From NCBI RefSeq assembly GCF_042652085.1, contig NZ_JBHSJF010000006.1:62001-126000 (forward strand): 64,000 nt of DNA. Direction: 5' to 3'. The notes under the pieces were generated by a model. The model made no database searches and was not told the origin of the DNA. It worked only from the letters and a program-made list of their open reading frames with translations. Source of the DNA: Flaviflagellibacter deserti. Its GTDB lineage: Bacteria; Pseudomonadota; Alphaproteobacteria; Rhizobiales; Methylopilaceae. Position numbers and translations under genes: made by a program. Below are positions 24,675-36,486 of the stretch, one piece after another. Within the stretch, counting starts at the first letter, position 1. Every line of letters starts with the position of its first letter.

Positions 24675-26055
24675 GCTGTTCCGAACCACCGCGTTCAAGC
24701 TCGCCGCCGGCCTGCTTGCCGTGTTCGTGGTCGCGGCGGTGCTGGGTCTGGGTTACGTCGTCTGGCAGTCGGGCCGCGTGATTCAGGCGCAGATCGCCTC
24801 GACGGTGGACGCCGAGACCTCGAATCTCATCACCCGCTACGACTCCTCGGGCTTTCTCGGGCTTCTGCGCGATATCGAGGCGCGGGCCCGACAGCCCGGC
24901 TCGTTTCTCTATCTCGTCACGGCTCCGAACGGCGAGCCGCTGATCGGCAATATCGGCTCCCTGCCTCCCGGCATCATCGACAAGACGGGATCCCGCGAGA
25001 CCGAATACGGTCCCTTGAATGATCAGCGATCGAACGCGTCCGCGCATGTGAAGGTGAGCGTGCTGCCGAACGGTTTCCGGCTTCTCGTCGGCCGCGATCT
25101 GGCCGAGCGCCGGCGTTTCGCCGAGGTGCTGGCGGGACAGATCCTCGGCGGGCTGGCGCTCGTGACCCTGGTCGGGCTTGCGGGCGGCCTCGTCGTCGCC
25201 CGCCGCGTTCTCGTCCGCCTCGACGAGATGACGGAAACCAGCCGCACGATCATGGCCGGCAATCTGTCGCGGCGCCTGCCGATGGCGGGCACGGGCGACG
25301 AGTTCGACCGGCTGGCGACCGCGACCAACCAGATGCTCGACAGGATAGGCGGTTTGATGGTCGAACTCCGGCAGGTGACCGACAATGTCGCCCACGATCT
25401 CAAGACACCGCTCACCCGCTTGAGGAATCGCGCGGAGGAGGCGCTGCGCACGGCGAAGACCGAGGAGGAGTTCCGCGCAACACTCGACCAGGTGATCGAC
25501 GAATCCGACGACCTGATCCGCACGTTCAACACCATGCTGCTGATCGCGCGCACCGAATCCGATACAGCGGTCGACATCATGGCGCCGGTCGATGCGGCGG
25601 AACTGATCGAGAGCGTGGCGGAGCTTTACGAGCCGTTGGCCGAGGACGCCGAAGTCGAGCTGAAAGTGAGTGCGGTGGCCGGTGCCAGGGTGCGCGGCAA
25701 TCGCGAATTGCTCGGCCAGGCGCTGGCCAACCTCGTCGACAATGCGTTGAAGTATTCGACGGGCGACGACGGAAAGGGTGGGCCGGTCGAGGTTGCGGTG
25801 GAGGGCGAGCGGAACGTGGTGAGGTTTATTGTAGCCGATCGCGGCCCCGGAATTCCGGCGGAGGACCGCGAGCGTGCGCTCGAGCGTTTCGTGCGGCTTG
25901 AATCGAGCCGGTCGCGGCCCGGCTCGGGGCTGGGACTCAGCCTCGCCAATGCGGTTGCGATCCAGCACGGCGGCAAGCTCGTTCTTTCCGACAACCGCCC
26001 CGGTTTGCGGGTGACGATGGAATTGCCGCGCCTGACCGACAATGGTGCTGCTTGA
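24658..26055 (+). CDS. sensor histidine kinase downstream of degP
   Basis: 465 residues with a GTG start inside the response-regulator gene. Transmembrane helices at about 15-35 and 160-180 enclose a periplasmic domain, then a HAMP linker, His246 in Val-Ala-His-Asp-Leu-Lys-Thr-Pro-Leu-Thr-Arg-Leu, and an HATPase domain with Asn-Leu-Val-Asp-Asn-Ala-Leu-Lys-Tyr-Ser and Gly-Ser-Gly-Leu-Gly-Leu-Ser. It resembles TctE/QseC-type kinases. The stop codon overlaps the glnE start, so the two-component pair and glnE form one transcript, a coupling I recall from rhizobia. Confidence 0.85.
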   Translation: MTALGKLFRTTAFKLAAGLLAVFVVAAVLGLGYVVWQSGRVIQAQIASTVDAETSNLITRYDSSGFLGLLRDIEARARQPGSFLYLVTAPNGEPLIGNIGSLPPGIIDKTGSRETEYGPLNDQRSNASAHVKVSVLPNGFRLLVGRDLAERRRFAEVLAGQILGGLALVTLVGLAGGLVVARRVLVRLDEMTETSRTIMAGNLSRRLPMAGTGDEFDRLATATNQMLDRIGGLMVELRQVTDNVAHDLKTPLTRLRNRAEEALRTAKTEEEFRATLDQVIDESDDLIRTFNTMLLIARTESDTAVDIMAPVDAAELIESVAELYEPLAEDAEVELKVSAVAGARVRGNRELLGQALANLVDNALKYSTGDDGKGGPVEVAVEGERNVVRFIVADRGPGIPAEDRERALERFVRLESSRSRPGSGLGLSLANAVAIQHGGKLVLSDNRPGLRVTMELPRLTDNGAA

Positions 26056-28961
26056 GCGGCTCGCTTGCCAGCGAAGTGAGGCCGAGCCCGCTTTCGGGCG
26101 AGACGGGCCGTTCGAAGACCGCCGGGCTGATCGAAGACCATCCTGAACTCGCCGATCTGCTGAAACCCGGTACGCCGGCGGAGACGCTGCTTGCCGGCGT
26201 TGCGGAGGGTTCTCCTTATCTCTGGCAATTGGCATCGTCCGATCCCGAGCGGCTTCGGCGTCTTCTGAATGACGAGCCGGGAAGTTCGCGCGACCGCATA
26301 CTGGCCGTAGCGCGCGGCGCCGCCGAGGGGGTTGCCGACGAAGCCGAATTGATGCGGCGCCTGCGCAAGGCGAAGCAGGAGATGGCGCTGCTGACCGGCC
26401 TTGCCGATCTCGGTCGGGTCTGGACCGTGCCGGAAGTGACCGGCGCGCTGACCGACCTCGCTGACACCGCGATCTCGTCCTCGCTGACATTCCTGCTGCG
26501 GGCGGAAGCCGAGCGCGGAAAGATCAGGATCGATCCCGCCGAGCCGGAGAAGGGCTGCGGCCTGTTCGTCCTGGCCATGGGCAAGCACGGCGCGCGGGAA
26601 CTGAACTATTCTTCCGACATCGATCTGATCGTCCTGTTCGATCGGGATACGGCGCCGCTGGCGGACGATGTCGAGCCGGTGCAGTTCTTCGTGAAGATCG
26701 TCCAGCGTCTCGTCCGAATCATGCAGGAGCGGACCCAGGACGGTTACGTGTTCCGGACCGATCTCCGGCTGCGGCCGGACCCCGGCTCGACGGCGGTGGC
26801 GATCTCGACCGCGGCAGCTCTCAGCTATTATGAGAGCGTCGGCCAGAACTGGGAACGCGCGGCGATGATCAAGGCGCGGACATGCGCCGGCGATATCGCG
26901 GCGGGCGACGAATTCCTGGCGGAACTGACGCCCTTCATCTGGCGCAAATATCTCGATTACGCCGCCATTGCCGACGTTCATGCGATGAAGCGGCAGATCC
27001 ATGTGCATCGCGGGCACGGCGTGATCGCGGTTGAAGGGCACAATGTGAAGCTCGGCCGCGGCGGCATCCGTGAGATCGAATTTTTTGTTCAAACTCAACA
27101 GCTTGTAGCTGGTGGCAGAAATCCCGCTTTACGGTCGCGTTCGACCGAGGAGACGCTGGACAGGCTGGTCGATCTCAACTGGATCGACGACAAGGCACGG
27201 GACGAACTGGTCCACGCGTACCGTTTCCTGCGGACGATCGAGCACCGGCTGCAGATGGTGCGGGACGAACAGACGCATTCACTGCCGTCCGACGATCAGA
27301 AAATGGCGGACTTCGCGCGCTTCGCCGGGTTCGAGAACCGCGATGCCTTTGCCGACGAACTTCGGAGGCAGCTCGAGATCGTGCAGGGGCATTACGCGCG
27401 GCTGTTCGAGGATGCGCCGGCGCTCGACGTTGCTGCCGGGAGCCTCGTCTTCACCGGCGATGAGGATGACCAGGAGACGCTCGGGACCCTGCAAGCGATG
27501 GGGTTCAAGGATCCCGTACAGGTCTCGTCGCTAGTGCGAGGCTGGCATCACGGGCGGGTGCCCGCGACACGCTCGGCGAGAGCGCGCGAGCTTCTGACCG
27601 AGCTCGTGCCGTCTCTACTCGACACGTTCGCGAACACGTCGGACCCAAATGGGGCGCTCAGGTCCTTCGACCGGGTGCTCAGCCAGCTTTCGGGCGGCGT
27701 CCAGTTCTTCGCGATCCTGCGCAACAATCCGGGCTTCCTGGGCCTGATCGCCGACGCGCTCGGCACCGCGCCTCGCATCGCGCAGATCGTCGGCAAGCAT
27801 CCGCACGTCCTCGACGCCGTTCTCGAACCGGCCTTCTTCTCGCGTTTGCCGAGTCGAGAGGAGCTCAAGGCGCGGCTCGATCATTTGCTGCGAGATGCCC
27901 GCTCCTACGAGGACATTCTCGACAGCGCCCGCATCTTCGGGCAGGAGCAGCGGGTTCTGATCGGCATGCGGGTGCTGTCGGGTGTCGTCGGCGCCGACGC
28001 GGCCGGCTGGGCGTTCGCGCGCCTTGCCGATGTGCTGATCGAGCGCCTTCATGAGGCAGCCGAAGAGGAAATGGCGCAGGCGCACGGACGCGTGCCCGGC
28101 GGGCGATCCTCGGTGCTGGCGATGGGCAAATTGGGCGGCCGCGAAATGACCGCGGCTTCCGATCTCGACGTGATCCTGATCTACGAGCATCCGGACGATG
28201 CCGATGTGTCAGATGGGCCGCGCGGGCTCCCGCCGAGCCAATATTACGCTCGCCTGACCCAGCGCCTGATCGCGGCACTCTCCGCACCGACGGCGGAGGG
28301 GACGCTCTACGAGGTCGATCTTCGGCTGCGGCCGTCGGGCAAAGCGGGTCCGCTGGCGACGCGGCTCAAGGCATTCAGCGACTACCAGATTTCCGAGGCG
28401 TGGACATGGGAACACATGGCGCTGACGCGCGGCCGTGCGGTGTCGGGCCCGCACGAGTTCCGGGAGACGATCGAGACGGTGATCGTCAACGTTCTTACCC
28501 AGCCTCACGATCTCGCAAAGACGACGGCCGATGTCGCGGATATGCGCAAGCGGCTGTCGTCCGAGAAGGGTGACGGCAATCCGTGGGACATCAAGTTCGC
28601 GGCGGGCGGGCTGATCGATCTCGAATTCATCGCCCAGTATCTTCAGCTCGTTCACGCCCACGAGCATCCAGGCCTGCTCAGCACGTCGACGGCGACCGTG
28701 TTGCGGAATGCGCTCGAGGCCGGACTGCTCAGCGACGGGCAATGGGAAGTGCTGAACCGCGCGACAATACTCCAGCACAACCTGACCCAAATCCTGCGGC
28801 TCTGCCTGACCGGCAGGTTCGACCCCGCCGATCCGCCGCGTGGCGTCGCCAATCTTCTGGCGAGAGCGGCCGCCGCGCCCGATTTTCCTGCGCTAAACGC
28901 CGAACTGCTCGACGTGCAGAAAAGCGTGCGGGCAGTGCTTGAGGACGTGATACGGGCCTAG
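26052..28961 (+). CDS. glnE: bifunctional glutamine synthetase adenylyltransferase/adenylyl-removing enzyme
   Basis: 969 residues, full length for the family. It has two copies of the nucleotidyltransferase domain, each with a Ser-Asp-x-Asp metal motif: Tyr-Ser-Ser-Asp-Ile-Asp-Leu-Ile-Val-Leu near residue 190 and Ala-Ala-Ser-Asp-Leu-Asp-Val-Ile-Leu near residue 705. The N-terminal domain removes AMP from glutamine synthetase and the C-terminal domain adds it, under control of PII proteins, so nitrogen assimilation follows cellular nitrogen. The TTG start at 26052 overlaps the kinase stop; an internal start cannot be excluded. Confidence 0.95.
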   Translation: MSGSLASEVRPSPLSGETGRSKTAGLIEDHPELADLLKPGTPAETLLAGVAEGSPYLWQLASSDPERLRRLLNDEPGSSRDRILAVARGAAEGVADEAELMRRLRKAKQEMALLTGLADLGRVWTVPEVTGALTDLADTAISSSLTFLLRAEAERGKIRIDPAEPEKGCGLFVLAMGKHGARELNYSSDIDLIVLFDRDTAPLADDVEPVQFFVKIVQRLVRIMQERTQDGYVFRTDLRLRPDPGSTAVAISTAAALSYYESVGQNWERAAMIKARTCAGDIAAGDEFLAELTPFIWRKYLDYAAIADVHAMKRQIHVHRGHGVIAVEGHNVKLGRGGIREIEFFVQTQQLVAGGRNPALRSRSTEETLDRLVDLNWIDDKARDELVHAYRFLRTIEHRLQMVRDEQTHSLPSDDQKMADFARFAGFENRDAFADELRRQLEIVQGHYARLFEDAPALDVAAGSLVFTGDEDDQETLGTLQAMGFKDPVQVSSLVRGWHHGRVPATRSARARELLTELVPSLLDTFANTSDPNGALRSFDRVLSQLSGGVQFFAILRNNPGFLGLIADALGTAPRIAQIVGKHPHVLDAVLEPAFFSRLPSREELKARLDHLLRDARSYEDILDSARIFGQEQRVLIGMRVLSGVVGADAAGWAFARLADVLIERLHEAAEEEMAQAHGRVPGGRSSVLAMGKLGGREMTAASDLDVILIYEHPDDADVSDGPRGLPPSQYYARLTQRLIAALSAPTAEGTLYEVDLRLRPSGKAGPLATRLKAFSDYQISEAWTWEHMALTRGRAVSGPHEFRETIETVIVNVLTQPHDLAKTTADVADMRKRLSSEKGDGNPWDIKFAAGGLIDLEFIAQYLQLVHAHEHPGLLSTSTATVLRNALEAGLLSDGQWEVLNRATILQHNLTQILRLCLTGRFDPADPPRGVANLLARAAAAPDFPALNAELLDVQKSVRAVLEDVIRA

Positions 28962-28964
28962 ACT

Positions 28965-31289
<2,325 letters not shown>

Positions 31290-31473
31290 ATCCCTGCCCC
31301 CAGAGATTCAAATCAAATGATTCAACCCGGCAGGAACGCTAACGATTGCTTCGGGTTAAGTGGATTTGAATCCTCGCACACTGATTTGTCCAGTGCACCG
31401 CTGCCGAAAAAATACCATTTTTTAACCAGCGGCAGAAAGCAGAATCAGATCAACTACTTGAGTCGGGACACAT

Positions 31474-34116
31474 TTATGCGAGCGCCCGCGTCACGAGGTC
31501 CGACACATCGGCCGATAGCGGGCTGACGGCATTGATCCTTCGGAGCGCCTGTTCGGCGAGCGCGCGGCGGCCGTTTTCGAGCGTCTTCCAGCTGCGGAAC
31601 GCGCCGAGAAGGCGGGCAGCGACCTGCGGATTCTTCGGATCGAGCTCGAGCACGACATCCGCCAGGAATTCGTAGCCCGCGCCGTCCGGCCGGTTGAACT
31701 GGGTGGGATTGCCGGAAGCGAAGCCGCCGACCAGCGAGCGGATACGGTTCGGATTGCCCATGCTGAAGGCCGGATGGTTCATCAGTCCGCGTACGCGATC
31801 GAGCGTGCCGCGCTCCGGAATCGCGGCCTGCAGCGCGAACCATTTGTCGAGGACGAGAGGCTCGTTCGCGAAGCGCTCGGCGAAGTCGGAGAAGGCGCGT
31901 TCGCGGACAGGGTGGTCGACCTGGGACAGCGAGGCGAGTGCCGACATCCGGTCCGTCATGTTCGTCGCGTCGGCGTATTGACGCTCGGCGAGCGCGATCG
32001 CCTCATCGCCGCCGCCGACCACGAGCAAGTCCAGAGCGACGCCGCGCAGCGACCGGCGACCGGCGCTCTTCGCGTCGGGCGTATAGGATCCCTGATCGGC
32101 AAGCCCTGAGTAGCAGGCAAGCAGACTCGGCTGGATCTGGGCCGAGATCGCCTCCTTCAGGCCGCGCCGGGCAGCGTAGATCGCGTCAGGATCGACGTTG
32201 GTGCCGATCTCGCGCGTCAGGTCGGTCTCGGTCGGCAGGATCGAGAACTGCGCCGCAAAGGCGTCGTCGCGATCGTTGGCATTGAGCACGCTTGCGATGG
32301 CCTCGGCGATGCGCGGTTCGCCGAGCGGCTTGCCGCCCTCGCGGATCTCCTTGGCGGAGGTCACGAGCAGCCGCGTCATGGCGCTCTGCATCGCCTGCCA
32401 GCAATTGAACTGGTCGCCGTCGTGACGGGCCGCGAACAGGAGGTCGTTGTCCGATAGGTCGATCTTGAGCTGGATCGGCGACGAGAAGTTTCGATTCAGC
32501 GAGGGAACGGGCCGTTCCTTCAAGCCCCTGAATTCGAAGCGATGTTCGCCGCTGGTCAGTACGATCAGGCCTTCCCGCTTGACCCGACCGTCGGAGCCGA
32601 GGTCGACATCATTGCCGTCGGAGCCCAGCAGCCCGAATGCGAGCGGGATGACCATCGGCTTCTTGTCGGTCTGACCCGGCGTCGCCGGTATATGCTGACG
32701 GATATCGAGCGCGTACGTACCGCTGCTCGCATCCCAGTGTTCGGTCACGATGACCTCCGGTGTGCCGGCCTGCGAATACCAGAGCAGGAATTGCTTGAGG
32801 TCGTGGCCCGAGGCCTCGGCGAAGCAGGCGATGAACTGCTCGATTGTCGCGGCTTCGCCGTCGTGACGGGCGAAATAGAGGTCCATGCCGCGCCGGAAGG
32901 CGTCCACCCCGATCAGGGTCTTCAGCATGCGGATAACTTCGGCGCCCTTCTCGTAGACGGTCGCCGTATAGAAGTTGTTGATCTCGCGATAGGTGTCCGG
33001 ACGCACCGGGTGGGCGAAGGGGCCGGCATCCTCGGGGAACTGCACCGAGCGCAGGCCGCGCACGTCCGAGATGCGCTCGACCGGGCGGGAGCGCATGTCC
33101 TGCGTGAATTCCTGGTCGCGGAAGACGGTCAGGCCTTCCTTCAGGCAGAGCTGGAACCAGTCGCGGCAGGTGATGCGGTTGCCGGTCCAATTGTGGAAAT
33201 ATTCGTGCGCGATGACGCTCTCGATGCCGGCATAATCGGCGTCGGTCGCGGTCTCGCTGGAGGCCAGGACGTATTTGTCGTTGAAGACGTTGAGGCCCTT
33301 GTTCTCCATCGCGCCCATGTTGAAGTCGGACACGGCCACGATGTTGAACACGTCGAGATCGTATTCCCGTCCAAAGGCCTGTTCGTCCCAGCGCATCGAG
33401 CGCTTGAGCGCGTCCATCGCATAGGCGGCGCGTTCCTCCTTACCGTGCTCGACATAGATCGCGAGGTCGACATGCCTGCCGGAGGCGGTGCGGAAGTCGT
33501 CCTTGATCACGGCAAGATCGCCGCCGACCAGCGCGAACAGATAGCAGGGCTTCGGGAAGGGGTCGTGCCAGACCGCGAAATGGCGGTTGCCGTCGAGATC
33601 GCCGCTTTCGACCGGATTGCCATTGGCGAGAAGGACGGGAGCTTCGGCGCGGTCGGCCTCGATGCGGACCGTATAGACGGACAGGACGTCCGGCCGGTCG
33701 AGGAAATAGGTGATGCGGCGGAAGCCTTCGGCCTCGCACTGCGTGCAATAGGCGCTGCCCGAACGGTAAAGGCCCATCAATTGGGTGTTCGCGGCCGGGT
33801 CGAGCTTCGTCGTCAGCGTCAGCTCGAACGCATCGGCCGGCGGCTCGTGAAGCGTGAATGCCGTCGGGGTGGCGGCATAGCTGGCGGCATCGAGCTCGGC
33901 GCCGTCGAGAAGCGGCGTGCCTGACAATCTGAGAGCATCGCCGTCGAGCACGAGGGGTACGCCAGCGCGGCCTGCCGGGTTCGGGCGAAGCCGGAGTCGC
34001 GATACGACGAGTGTTTCGGGGCCGGCCAAATTGACGTCGAGATGGACCGTGTCGATCAGGAAGTCCGGGGCGCGATAATCGGCGAGGCGGACGGCACGGG
34101 GCTCCTCTGAACGCAT
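31474..34116 (-). CDS. pepN: aminopeptidase N (M1 zinc metallopeptidase)
   Basis: 880 residues, close to E. coli PepN. It contains the exopeptidase motif Gly-Ala-Met-Glu-Asn and the zinc motif His-Glu-Tyr-Phe-His followed 18 residues later by the third ligand Glu (Leu-Lys-Glu-Gly). An AGGAG lies seven bases before the ATG. It removes N-terminal residues from peptides in the cytoplasm; no signal peptide is seen. It is transcribed toward pleC and is divergent from the alkyltransferase gene at 34278. Confidence 0.95.
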   Translation of the reverse strand: MRSEEPRAVRLADYRAPDFLIDTVHLDVNLAGPETLVVSRLRLRPNPAGRAGVPLVLDGDALRLSGTPLLDGAELDAASYAATPTAFTLHEPPADAFELTLTTKLDPAANTQLMGLYRSGSAYCTQCEAEGFRRITYFLDRPDVLSVYTVRIEADRAEAPVLLANGNPVESGDLDGNRHFAVWHDPFPKPCYLFALVGGDLAVIKDDFRTASGRHVDLAIYVEHGKEERAAYAMDALKRSMRWDEQAFGREYDLDVFNIVAVSDFNMGAMENKGLNVFNDKYVLASSETATDADYAGIESVIAHEYFHNWTGNRITCRDWFQLCLKEGLTVFRDQEFTQDMRSRPVERISDVRGLRSVQFPEDAGPFAHPVRPDTYREINNFYTATVYEKGAEVIRMLKTLIGVDAFRRGMDLYFARHDGEAATIEQFIACFAEASGHDLKQFLLWYSQAGTPEVIVTEHWDASSGTYALDIRQHIPATPGQTDKKPMVIPLAFGLLGSDGNDVDLGSDGRVKREGLIVLTSGEHRFEFRGLKERPVPSLNRNFSSPIQLKIDLSDNDLLFAARHDGDQFNCWQAMQSAMTRLLVTSAKEIREGGKPLGEPRIAEAIASVLNANDRDDAFAAQFSILPTETDLTREIGTNVDPDAIYAARRGLKEAISAQIQPSLLACYSGLADQGSYTPDAKSAGRRSLRGVALDLLVVGGGDEAIALAERQYADATNMTDRMSALASLSQVDHPVRERAFSDFAERFANEPLVLDKWFALQAAIPERGTLDRVRGLMNHPAFSMGNPNRIRSLVGGFASGNPTQFNRPDGAGYEFLADVVLELDPKNPQVAARLLGAFRSWKTLENGRRALAEQALRRINAVSPLSADVSDLVTRALA

Positions 34117-34277
34117 ACTTACTCCTGATCGGCAGGCAATTGGTTTACCTTACATAGGCCGCGAAATGCAGGACGGACAACCCTCGGCTGAGTGTCGGAA
34201 TTAAGGATCATCGGAATCGGGTGGGAATTCGGCGTCGCGCCGACGATCTCCTGTCCGAAAGGCAATAAGCAGGTCAG

Positions 34278-34841
34278 ATGATGGCTGAGATCGCGCAATA
34301 CGTCATTTTCGAAGCCGCCGGCGGCTTCTGCGGCATCGCCTGGAACAGTGCCGGTATCACCCGTTCTCAACTGCCGACCCGAAGTGCCGAGGGAACCGAA
34401 CGACTTCTGCTGCGCCGCACGCCGGGCGCGAAGCCCGGTGCGCCCCCGCCGGACGTGGCCGACGCAATCGCCGCTGTGAGGCGCTATTTCGACGGTGAGC
34501 AGATCGATTTCGCATCGGTCCGAGTCGACCTCGAAGATCAGGACGGCTTCTTCAGGCAGATCTATGCCGCAGTCCGGCAGGTCGGCTGGGGGTGTACGAC
34601 CACATACGGAACGCTGGCGAAGGAGCTTGGCGCCGGACCCGAGGCCGCGCGGGATGTAGGTCAGGCCATGGCCAAGAATCCGATTCCGCTGATCATCCCC
34701 TGCCACAGGGTGTTGGCGGCCGGAGGCAAGATCGGCGGTTTCTCGGCGCCAGGCGGCTCGACGGCAAAGGCGAGGATGCTGGAACTGGAAGGTGTTCGCC
34801 TAGACCAGCCGTCGTCAGCTCAGCCTTCGTTTGGGTTCTGA
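34278..34841 (+). CDS. methylated-DNA--[protein]-cysteine S-methyltransferase, paralog 1
   Basis: 187 residues. The C-terminal domain has the active-site motif Ile-Pro-Cys-His-Arg-Val, followed by Gly-Gly-Lys-Ile-Gly-Gly-Phe-Ser. The upstream Tyr-Gly-Thr-Leu-Ala helix-turn-helix region is present, so this is a competent O6-alkylguanine transferase in sequence. The N-terminal part is less like Ogt than in paralog 2 and has no Ada-type zinc site. It removes alkyl groups from O6-guanine onto its own Cys. Its 3' end overlaps the opposite gene by 22 bases. It is divergent from pepN. Confidence 0.88.
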   Translation: MMAEIAQYVIFEAAGGFCGIAWNSAGITRSQLPTRSAEGTERLLLRRTPGAKPGAPPPDVADAIAAVRRYFDGEQIDFASVRVDLEDQDGFFRQIYAAVRQVGWGCTTTYGTLAKELGAGPEAARDVGQAMAKNPIPLIIPCHRVLAAGGKIGGFSAPGGSTAKARMLELEGVRLDQPSSAQPSFGF

Positions 34842-35353
34842 AGAGAAGGGAACGCCCATCCGGGTTTGCCTGCTTCGAGGTCGAGCAGATGCCTCTTTGC
34901 GTCTAAGCCGCCTGCGAACCCAGTTAGCCCTCCCGCCGATCCGATAAGGCGATGGCAGGGCACGACGATCGAGATGGGATTCCGGCCGTTCGCCGCTCCG
35001 ACTGCGCGGGCGGCCTTCGGATGGCCGATCTCTTCGGCGATCCGTGCGTAGGAGCGCGTCTCGCCGAACGGTATGGCGAGCAAAGCGGCCCAGACCTTCT
35101 TCTGGAATTCGGTGCCGGCGAAGTCGAGCGGCAGATCGAAGTACCTTCGCTTTCCGGCGAAATAGTTCGCAAGCTGGTTCTCGACCTCAAGCAGCACTGG
35201 GTGGTCTTCGCTCTCTCCGACGATGTTCAGGGGCACTCTCTTGGGGTTGTCGTGCTCCCAGAGGATCGCGGCCAGACCGTTATCCGTCGCGACTAGCGTG
35301 AGCGCGCCGACGGGAGATTGCACCGTCTTGTAGGCATGGCTCTTTCGCGCCAT
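34820..35353 (-). CDS. ogt: methylated-DNA--[protein]-cysteine S-methyltransferase, paralog 2
   Basis: 177 residues from the ATG at 35353 (MARKSHAYKT); a GTG at 35371 with GGGGAA ahead of it would give six more residues. The active-site motif is Val-Val-Pro-Cys-His-Arg-Leu-Ile, with Arg-Ser-Tyr-Ala-x-Ile-Ala in the helix-turn-helix and Leu-Thr-Gly-Phe-Ala-Gly-Gly downstream, all canonical for Ogt. It repairs O6-methylguanine and O4-methylthymine by suicide alkyl transfer. The gene converges on paralog 1 and is divergent from dusA. Confidence 0.93.
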   Translation of the reverse strand: MARKSHAYKTVQSPVGALTLVATDNGLAAILWEHDNPKRVPLNIVGESEDHPVLLEVENQLANYFAGKRRYFDLPLDFAGTEFQKKVWAALLAIPFGETRSYARIAEEIGHPKAARAVGAANGRNPISIVVPCHRLIGSAGGLTGFAGGLDAKRHLLDLEAGKPGWAFPSLQNPNEG

Positions 35354-35426
35354 CGGCTTTGTTTCGTTCACCCCAAATTCCCCACGCGGCTCGACGGACG
35401 GAGCCTCTGCGCATAGAAAAGCGCGC

Positions 35427-36428
35427 ATGACGAGGTTGACCACCCGAAACCTGCGCTTTTCCGTTGCGCCGATGATGGACTGGACGGACCGGCATTGCCG
35501 GTTCTTCCATCGCGTGATGTCGCGCCGTGCGCGCCTCTATACCGAAATGGTGACAGCTCCGGCCGTGATCCACGGTCCGCGCGATCGCCTGCTCGGCTTT
35601 GCGAGTGAGGAGCAGCCGGTCGCTGTTCAGCTTGGCGGTTCCGACGCCTGGCAGCTCGCCGAGGCGACGAAGATCTCGGAAGGCTTCGGCTATGCCGAGG
35701 TGAACCTCAATGTCGGGTGCCCCTCGGACCGTGTGCAGGACGGGCGGTTCGGCGCCTGCCTGATGCGCGAGCCCGCCCTGGTCGGTGAACTCGTCGCTGC
35801 GATGAAGCGGAGCGCGTCGGTTCCGGTGACGGTGAAGTGCCGGATCGGCGTCGACGACCAGGATCCGGAAGTGTCGCTGAACGCTCTGGTCGACACCGTC
35901 GTCGCGGCCGGTGCCGACGCGGTGATCGTGCATGCCCGCAAGGCCTGGCTTAAAGGGCTTTCGCCTAAGGAAAACCGCGATGTGCCGCCGCTCGACTACG
36001 GGCTGGTCTATCGCCTTAAAGCCCGCCTGCCCAAGCTTCCGATCACCATCAACGGAGGCGTCGTCGATCTCGACCAGTCGGAAGAGCATCTTCGTCATCT
36101 CGACGGCGTCATGCTGGGTCGTGCCGCCTACCACAACCCCGGTCTCATGCTCGACGTCGACAGCCGCCTGTTCGGCGAAGAGAATCCGGTCGGAAATGCG
36201 AGTGAAGCCGCGGAACTGATGGTCCCCTATATCGAGCGCCATATCGCGGAGGGCGGAAAGCTCTCGAACGTGACGCGCCATATGCTCGGCCTATTCCAGA
36301 ACGTTCCGGGCGCGCGGGCCTATCGCCGTCATCTGGCCGAAAACGCGCATAAGCCCGGCGCAGGCGTGCAGGTGCTGCGCGAGGCGCTGAGCATGGTTCG
36401 CGACGAACGGGCGACCGAGGCCGCATAG
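35427..36428 (+). CDS. dusA: tRNA-dihydrouridine synthase A
   Basis: 333 residues. The FMN-barrel motifs are Ala-Pro-Met-Met-Asp-Trp-Thr-Asp-Arg at the start, the Asn-x-Gly-Cys-Pro-Ser-Asp-Arg-Val loop near residue 95 with the catalytic Cys, and His-Ala-Arg-Lys-Ala-Trp-Leu-Lys-Gly-Leu-Ser-Pro-Lys-Glu-Asn-Arg, which is specific for DusA. It reduces uridines in the tRNA D-loop. Downstream is the TauE/SafE exporter, 58 bases away. DusA loci are known phage integration targets, but nothing here suggests an insertion. Confidence 0.93.
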   Translation: MTRLTTRNLRFSVAPMMDWTDRHCRFFHRVMSRRARLYTEMVTAPAVIHGPRDRLLGFASEEQPVAVQLGGSDAWQLAEATKISEGFGYAEVNLNVGCPSDRVQDGRFGACLMREPALVGELVAAMKRSASVPVTVKCRIGVDDQDPEVSLNALVDTVVAAGADAVIVHARKAWLKGLSPKENRDVPPLDYGLVYRLKARLPKLPITINGGVVDLDQSEEHLRHLDGVMLGRAAYHNPGLMLDVDSRLFGEENPVGNASEAAELMVPYIERHIAEGGKLSNVTRHMLGLFQNVPGARAYRRHLAENAHKPGAGVQVLREALSMVRDERATEAA

Positions 36429-36486
36429 CGGAAAACTGAATTCAATTCTTGCGGCGGCGTGAGCGGCGGGCGACAAAGCCGCGGCC

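Noticed and set aside
35427..36428. dusA as a phage integration site
   Set aside because: dusA is intact with normal neighbours, and no integrase, attachment repeat or phage gene adjoins it.
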